A model generated the notes under the pieces. The model was not told the DNA's origin. It searched no databases and saw nothing but the letters and a program-made list of their open reading frames with translations. Shown here one piece after another: positions 58,075 through 64,000 of a stretch of 64,000 bases of DNA. The stretch is from Anaspis maculata (Eukaryota > Arthropoda > Insecta > Coleoptera > Scraptiidae): the NCBI GenBank assembly GCA_949128115.1, contig OX421962.1, positions 55,531,787-55,595,786 on the forward strand, read 5' to 3'. How positions within the stretch are numbered: the first letter of the stretch is position 1; the number at the start of each line of letters is the position of its first letter. The position numbers and the translations under genes are program-made.

Positions 58075-59355
58075 CCCTGTTAGAAATGCCATATAGAAAT
58101 TGTATTTGCTCCCCATATGTTTCTATCTGAACTTATAGGAATCTATATGAAGGGTTAGTTCTATATGTTATTGAGCTTACAGGCTTTTATATGAACAAGT
58201 AAATTTTAATCCTTTATTTGGAATTACAAAATAAATGTAATAGGTTTCTATATGAAAAATTCTCATCACACTGGAATCGTATAAATTCATATAGAATTGT
58301 ATTTGGAAATACTTATGAGGAATATACCAATCCAATTCTATTTGAAAATGCAAATAGAATTAAATTATTTTGGAATTGCCGAGGACTGCCGATAATGCAG
58401 ATTCCCTACTGTCGGCTCTACTTCGCCACTTTGCCGAAGCCGAAGTATCAAGTATCTGTGCCGCCGTTGCGTCTCGTCGGTTTTGTCATCCTTGGGTTTT
58501 GTTTGTTAACGGTCAAAAGTCAAAACCAGGTCAAAACGTGTGTGCTTCCGCTCTGTGGACTCTGTGCTCCCTCAGCGTGTGTGGTTGGTGTGCACTGTGC
58601 AACAGGGTGCAACAGTTTTCATTGCGATTAGTTTTTTGGCATCTTTGATTTTTGTGTTTGCTTTGATTTATGCTCATTGCAAAATGTTATTTTATAGTGA
58701 GACCTATCCGAGGGTCCTGCCCTGTCAAGGCCGTCATCGTCATATTTGCATACGTAAGATTTATCGAGGATAATTGCAAGTGCATCGTTCCGATCTCCCG
58801 CATACGGAGATTCGATGAGAAAAACGTTAATTTTTCCAAGAAATATATGGTGAAATTCGAAAACGAATATCTTCAAGCCACAATTACTCATGTGGGAGGT
58901 ATCACCTAGACTAGTGCAATTGAATCTTTTTCATTAAGTCATGTTTATCGGTTTTCAGCAAGTGAGAAGGAGATTAGGGAATTGATTACAAAAAAAAAGG
59001 ATGAGTATACCCCCATTGAAGCAGCTTGTCTTCGACTTCATTTAGAATTCATAATACAGATTCGTATGTGATATTCATGCAAGAGACCTATTTGCAATTC
59101 CCTATGTGCTATTTGATAATAGGCGTTTATATGTAATACCATATAGAAATGTATTGGCTTTTCCGTTTCACGTCGAATCTATCAGCATTCCCAAATAGGA
59201 GCCCCATATGATTCTATAGGCTGTGTAATACAATTAGCAAATAAGATTCTTGTAGGTTTCTATATACAAATTGCAAATGCACTAACCGTATACAGAACAT
59301 ATAGAAATCATATAATTTTTTTTTAATAGGCTTTTATATGAAATTTCCGACAGGG
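58075..59355. mobile_element. TA-inserted transposon with subterminal motif clusters and cargo
   Basis: Ends CCCTGTTAGAAAT and ATTTCCGACAGGG are imperfect inverted repeats, flanked by TA. The undisturbed right arm of the surrounding inverted repeat shows the empty site with a single TA, which fixes both borders. Variants of TTTCTATATGAA or TATAGAAAT recur at least five times in each terminal 300 bases. The interior (about 58370-59075) is different in character and carries a two-exon ORF rather than a transposase. Confidence 0.8.
58670..59071 (+). CDS. Two-exon ORF inside a transposon, BEN-protein-like
   Basis: Exon 58670-58898 (donor GGTATC) and exon 58959-59071 (acceptor TTTTCAG) join in frame to 113 codons. 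The start is uncertain. Blocks YVRFIEDNCKCIVPISRI, then KKYMVKFENEYLQATITHVG, then ASEKEIRELITKKKDEYTP resemble the N-terminal region that precedes BEN domains in insect and vertebrate proteins (a beta-rich module followed by a GxxxEI.L helix). The BEN domain itself is absent. It is carried between the subterminal repeats of the transposon at 58075-59355, so it is probably a captured host fragment. The similarity is from memory of the pattern and may be wrong. Confidence 0.35.
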
Positions 59356-59686
59356 TAACTTGTAAACTATCACCTTTAGAACAAAAAAACCAGCGAAGCA
59401 AATGTAGCCTGTTAAATTCTCAAGAGATCAGTATTAAATTCGTTACTTTGTGATCAATAGTCTCTGAGATACAGCGTCTGCTAGAACGCAGTGAAAATGA
59501 CTCAAAATTTATTTCCGGATTTTACGTAACAATTTGCATAGTGTCAGTTCAGGGGCTGTAACGTGAACAGCAAATGTGCGGATTTCAGTGTGTTTTACAT
59601 TTTTGGAAAGCCAATTCAACATTCGGTATCACACTTTTGTCTAGAAGTCGCCAACTTCAAAATGGTACTTTTCCTCGACCTTTGAA

Positions 59687-59710
59687 ATTATTATTATTAT
59701 TATTATTATT
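59687..59710. repeat. (ATT)8 microsatellite, tail of a LINE
   Basis: On the minus strand this reads (TAA)n right after the LINE fragment; such a tail is typical of I-type non-LTR retrotransposons. Confidence 0.75.
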
Positions 59711-60285
59711 GAGATTCCCACTCAACAGGTAGATACCCATTAACAGAGTGAGGCGCACATCAAGCTAAGAGAGAAGAGGAAAAAAAAAAACAACAAGAAA
59801 AGAACCGCGATCACTCAACACCGCCAGAAGCAGATCCGTCAAAGCAAGACCTGATCTGGCCAACAGAACAAGAGAATATGTCAATTCGATCCTGGACACT
59901 CGTATAATTAGAGCACATTTGATATATGGGAGAGGCCTTAAGAACATTAGTATTAGTAGTAGGGAGGTAAAACGTCTCGGTGCATCTTGAATTTACGCGT
60001 GGAACCCTGAACATCAATTTCTGCACCAAATTCTCGGAGTCGAGTAAACCATTGACAAGTTTAAAAAGAAAAACAATGGAATGCGAACATCGTCTTGACT
60101 GTAGGCTGACGAACTGCGTCCGTGCCAGCAACATGTCCTGGGGACATCCCCTAGGAGGATAAGTACCCCAAGTTCTGAAATGCAAAAACTTCAAGAATCG
60201 ACGCTGAACTCTCTCGATAGCGGAAACGTGCACCGAATATAAAGGACTCCAAATGATAGAGGCATACTCAAGACGAGGCCTGAAA
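59688..60285 (-). pseudogene. 5'-truncated non-LTR retrotransposon (reverse transcriptase end)
   Basis: The minus strand reads RPRLEYASIIWSPLYSVHVS, then IERVQRRFLKFLHFRT, the C-terminal part of a LINE reverse transcriptase, continuing to a stop at about 59811. The 3' end has a (TAA)n tail. The catalytic RT domain and ORF1 are missing. It lies in the spacer of the inverted repeat 57894-62760, and its truncated 5' end abuts the palindrome at 60291. Confidence 0.8.
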
Positions 60286-60290
60286 TCTGT

Positions 60291-60916
60291 ACTTGAAGTC
60301 CCGAAGAATCCCCAAAAGTCGATTATTTTCATACCATGCCATTTGCTTCATTTTTCTAGTATGACGAAACCATCTAGAGAATATGTGAAGGATTGAATAC
60401 CAAAAAAATAACATGTTTCAGAAACTTTTTCCTAGTTATGGTTTCTGAGGTATATGGTATATGGGTTGAAAGACTAAAACACAATGCTAAAACGATCTAT
60501 TTGGAGAAAAGATTGGTAGTTCGGACACTAACTACTGAATACTGTACGGACCTTGCATTTTAGGTGTAAGATGCCACTTGGCAGACGTGGAAAGTACATA
60601 AGTAAGTATATTGTTATTGTATATTCAACTACGTCTGCTAAAGTGGCATTGTGTATCATCAAGTGCAAGGTCCAGACCAGACATTATTCAGCAGTTAGTG
60701 TCCGAACTACATATCTTTTTCTCCAAATAGGTCGTTTTAGTATTTCAACCCATATAACTCAGGAACCATCACTGGGAAAAATATTCTGAAACATCGAGTT
60801 TTTTTGGTATTCAATTCTTCACATATTTCCAGAACGGTTTTGCCCTACTTGAAAAACTAGGCGAATGGCATGGTATGAAAATAATCGATTTTTGGGGATT
60901 CTTCGGGACTACAAGT
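60291..60916. repeat. 626-bp palindrome
   Basis: ACTTGAAGTCCCGAAGAATC and its complement at the right. Pairing passes through TTTTCATACCATGCCATTTG, AGTTCGGACACTAACT and GATGCCACTTGGCAGACGT to a loop near 60603. No ORF. Confidence 0.85.
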
Positions 60917-61133
60917 ATCGATAGTTCCTGTTCCTATACATAGTGTTCTAGGCGCATGTGCAACTTTTGATTAGGCAATTTGTGCTGCATTCGAACAAAC
61001 TGGAAAATTTGTGTACAATACGTTGGAAAACGTTGCATTTCTTATCAAATGAGTTGTTTTTAGTGTGAAATAGTTATTAAGAAGCTAAATGGTGAATGCT
61101 AGAGGGATACGAGAAGGTTCAGTGAGCGATAAA

Positions 61134-61700
61134 GGGCCTGCCACACGCACAAGCTTTACCTCGCGCTTACTTGTGCAAACTGGCATGTATCGGGAAGCCC
61201 GTGCGTGTGGACGACAAAACGGTAGCACGTGCAAGCCACTTAAGTGTTCCGTATTACTTGCGCAAATTATACCGTACAAGTAAGCGCGAGGTAAAGCTTG
61301 TGCGTGTGGCAGGCCCGGTAGTGTTCCGTATTACTTGCGCAAATTATACCGTACAAGTAAACGCGAAGTAAAGCTTGTGCGTGTGGCAGGCCCTTTTTAC
61401 TTGTGCAAACTGGCATGTATCGGGAAACCCGTGCGTGTGGACGACAAAATAGTAGCACGTGCAAGCCACTCAAGTGTTCCGTATTACTTGCGCAATTTAT
61501 ACCGTACAAGTAAGCGCGAGGTAAAGCTTTTGCGTGTGGCAGGCCCTGTAGTGTTCCGTATAACTTGCGCAGATAAAACCGTACAAGTAAGAGCGAGGTA
61601 AAGCTTGTGCGTGTGGCAGGCCCTGTGGTGTTCCGTATAACTTGCGCAAATTATACCGTACAAGTAAGCGCGAGGTAAAGCTTGTGCGTGTGGCAGGCCC
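61134..61700. repeat. MITE expanded into a 77-bp tandem array
   Basis: The left end GGGCCTGCCACACGCACAAG pairs with the right end GCTTGTGCGTGTGGCAGGCCC. The right terminal segment is reiterated: GTGTGGCAGGCCC ends at 61316, 61393, 61546, 61623 and 61700, spacing 77, 153, 77, 77. The 153-base interval also repeats part of the interior (TGCAAACTGGCATGTATCGG). Confidence 0.88.
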
Positions 61701-62760
61701 TTAAGGCCTTTTTGTATTATTTTATTATCACGTACTGACACAACGTGCCACACAAACGAATAAACCATGTAAAAATTGAAGCATAGTGTCTATTGTTTAC
61801 CTTGAATCGACGGACACTTTTCTCTGATGTATTAATACTCTGATGTGATGACTTTTCTCGGCCAAATATTTGAGGTTAACATGGCACGTGGGACGTGGGT
61901 TTAAAACATAAACAGAGGACAAACGGTCAACGAGCAGGCAACCAGTTATACAGTCCATCCTCGGATCAGAATCTCACCACAAATTTTTCAACTTTAATAT
62001 CGGAATATATGAAAAATCAAGCAATCATTTAGTTTATTGCTTACTTTCCTAGCAAAATGTTATACTTTTACATGCTCTAGCACAAATTTTGACGCATTCC
62101 ATGCATCTATTTGTTAATTGTAATGGTAAAATTGATCATTTGTTCGAAATTATGGCCTGATCAAATATACCGCCATTACCTATACCTGCCCACGCCGTCG
62201 CAGAAGAGCCCAATCTGTATAGGAAGAAGAACTATTTCAAAGGTCGAGGAAAAGTACCATTTTGAAGTTGGCGAATTCTAGCCAAAAGTGTGATACCGAA
62301 TGTTGAATTGGCTTTCCAAAAATGTGAAACACATTGGAATCCACACATTTTCTGTCCACGTTACAGCCCCTGAACTGACACTATGCAAATTGTTACGTAA
62401 AATTAGGAAATACATTTTGAGTAATTTTCACTGAGTTTTAGCAGACGCTGTATCTCAGAGACTATTGACCACAAAGTAATGAGTTGAGTACCTACTGATC
62501 TTTTGAGAATTTACCGGGCTACATTTGCTTCGCAGGTATTAGTGCTCTAAAGGTAATAGTTTACAAGTTATTAAGAAAAAAATTAAAATTTTCAAGGATA
62601 TCGCTCTTTTATTGGTTCTGAAAAAAAATCCAAGCCTTGGAATTTTCAGGAATTTCAGTCTGTTATTCTACGTTGAATTCTGCATCGATCCACCAAATTT
62701 TGTCAACTTACGAATTTATTTCCGGTTTGGCCAGATTTTTGCTTAATTTGACTGGACTAC

Positions 62761-63133
62761 CAAGTATCATAACGTAAAATCGATTTTGATCAAAACAATC
62801 CAGTGGCGTAGAATTAGGGGACTTTCTTACTTACATCTGTAATCATTTGAATTTAAAAATTTACCGCCAGTGCGCAGCAAGTTTGACATAAGGATGACAG
62901 TTAAAAGTTGGAGGGAAGAGGTGGTTGGTTGACGGTCGGCGATGTATTGTTTACTTTTCCTCATTATATTATTTTGTTGAAAATTACGAGTTTCACTGGA
63001 AAATACTGTAGGGAAACATCCTGATAGCTACCACATTTTCAGAAGTGGCATTTGAAGAGCCGAGATCGCCGAGGAAAATCGCGGATTTTACAGTTTTGTT
63101 TTAGCATTCCACGTGTGGTGATTGTTAAACAAG
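62761..63133. other. Upstream of gag; LTR or leader expected, not resolved
   Basis: An LTR and primer-binding site should lie near here, but without the second LTR the border cannot be set. No other gene seen. Confidence 0.35.
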
Positions 63134-64000
63134 ATGAGCGAAAGAGAATCGAGACCGTTAACGCGAAATCAGGCAAGATTGATGGGTATCGAAGTCGAGG
63201 ACCGAAGGCATGATGAGGAGGTCGATGAGGATCAGGATTTTTCCTCCGTGCATGGTGGTGACGATCGAGAATCCCATAATCGAGTGCTAGATGATGATGC
63301 AACAGGTGCGAGTGGCACAGGCACAGGTGGACAAGGCCGAATACCTGTCCCCCAAGACAATAATTTTGCAGTTATGTGTCGAATGTTGGAAATGATCGAA
63401 ACAAATCGAGCAAATTCAGAAAGGAATATGATGTATTTATTGCAACAGAGAAATGCTGAGACCGAGGTAAAATATCATGTTATGCCCGATTTAAGTAAAG
63501 CCGTAGGTACATTCAACGGCGAGATTGGTGAAGCTGCAAGTGTATGGATTCAGAAGATTAATCATACCGGAGTGCTCCACGCATGGCCTGAAGAATTCAA
63601 GTTGCAAACTGCTGTGATGAATTTGACTGAAGCAGGACAGGAATGGTGGGAAGCAAAACGAGCCGTGTGCAAAACTTGGGCTCAGTTTCAAGCAGCTTTC
63701 GAGAAAACATTTTTTGTGAAAACAAGTCTGACCGAATGTTGGACTAAGATGACGAACAGAGTTCAACAAGCTGGCGAATCGACGTCCGCTTATTGTTTGG
63801 CAAAATTCAAGTTGTGTCAGGCATTGAATTTAGGGTTTTCAGAAACAAAAGAGCAAACATTGCGAGGTTTGAGAGAACGAGCGTTAGTTCAGAGTCTTTT
63901 AGGCAAAAATCACATTGACGAGGATGATTTGTTGCATGATTGTGTTGCATTTTCCAAGGTCTTGAGTGCAACTGAATCGAGAAGCGAAGTTAAGAAGGTT
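63134..64000 (+). CDS. Retrotransposon Gag, cut by the window edge
   Basis: ATG at 63134 opens a frame of 289 codons that is still open at the last base. It starts MSERESRPLTRNQARLMGIE, followed by an acidic and glycine-rich stretch, then a Ty3/gypsy-type capsid region. That region shows GTFNGEIGEAASVWIQKINH, FKLQTAVMNLTEAGQEWWEA and TWAQFQAAFEKTFFV, with the spaced W, L and F residues of the Gag capsid family. No zinc knuckle has been reached yet. The open-frame start is the first ATG and precedes the conserved part by about 115 residues. It is probably part of a gypsy-class LTR retrotransposon; pol should lie to the right of the window. Confidence 0.8.
   Translation, partial: MSERESRPLTRNQARLMGIEVEDRRHDEEVDEDQDFSSVHGGDDRESHNRVLDDDATGASGTGTGGQGRIPVPQDNNFAVMCRMLEMIETNRANSERNMMYLLQQRNAETEVKYHVMPDLSKAVGTFNGEIGEAASVWIQKINHTGVLHAWPEEFKLQTAVMNLTEAGQEWWEAKRAVCKTWAQFQAAFEKTFFVKTSLTECWTKMTNRVQQAGESTSAYCLAKFKLCQALNLGFSETKEQTLRGLRERALVQSLLGKNHIDEDDLLHDCVAFSKVLSATESRSEVKKV

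Larger units (their letters stand above)
57894..62760. repeat. Large inverted repeat with multiple insertions
   Basis: The left arm is 57894-58074 plus 59356-59687 and the right arm about 62235-62760. Paired blocks include AGTCCAGTCAAA, TCGATGCAGAATT, CCAATAAAAGAGCG, GAGATACAGCGTCTGCTA and AAAATGGTACTTTTCCTCGA. The left arm is split by a 1.28-kb transposon. The 2.5-kb spacer holds a LINE remnant, a smaller palindrome and a tandem-repeat element. Confidence 0.85.

Noticed and set aside
63491..63769. 92-codon minus-strand frame at the right end
   Set aside because: It is antisense to the Gag frame, which has clear family features.

Overview
This is a window of animal nuclear DNA, most likely from an insect. 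It is AT-rich, the genes are split by GT-AG introns from about 50 bases to 7.7 kb, poly(A) signals are of the AATAAA type, and mobile elements fill most of the space between exons. The short motif GTACCTACCTA, common in aphid, mealybug and moth genomes, recurs throughout. The species cannot be named from sequence alone.

Four host genes can be rebuilt exon by exon with consistent reading frames. From left to right they are: an epoxide hydrolase of the EPHX4 type (3349-6940, minus, 2 exons, 403 aa); the MOCS3/Uba4 sulfur-carrier activating enzyme (7803-19278, minus, 7 exons, 435 aa); an F-box protein with an FBA domain, FBXO2/6/44 type (19834-20880, plus, 2 exons, 330 aa), divergent from MOCS3; and inturned, the planar-polarity/cilium protein (49038-56132, minus, 6 exons, 869 aa). 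They share no pathway and their adjacency looks incidental, except that MOCS3 and the F-box gene share a 555-base intergenic promoter region.

The rest is mobile and repeat DNA. At 25346-31853 is a complete, apparently young BEL/Pao LTR retrotransposon with one intact 1731-aa polyprotein and LTRs differing at a single position. The right edge enters a second LTR retrotransposon, of which only the gag ORF is visible (63134 to the window end). Older remains include a Tc1-like transposase pseudogene (1561-2376), a 5'-truncated LINE fragment with a (TAA)n tail (about 59688-60285), two tRNA-derived SINE copies (32.4-32.9 kb), a hAT-like element (45159-45992), two copies of an element carrying a THAP-like ORF start (33747-34691 and 36440-37033) and many MITEs.

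The most unusual property is the density of long, near-complete palindromes (fold-back elements, 0.6-1.8 kb, arms of roughly 100-780 bases). At least nine occur in 64 kb, often nested in each other and several inside introns of MOCS3 and inturned, where transcription would yield long hairpin RNA. Several nestings are resolved to the base by a target-site duplication or by an empty site in the opposite arm. One of these nested transposons (58075-59355) carries a small two-exon ORF between clusters of a subterminal motif and looks like a captured gene fragment.
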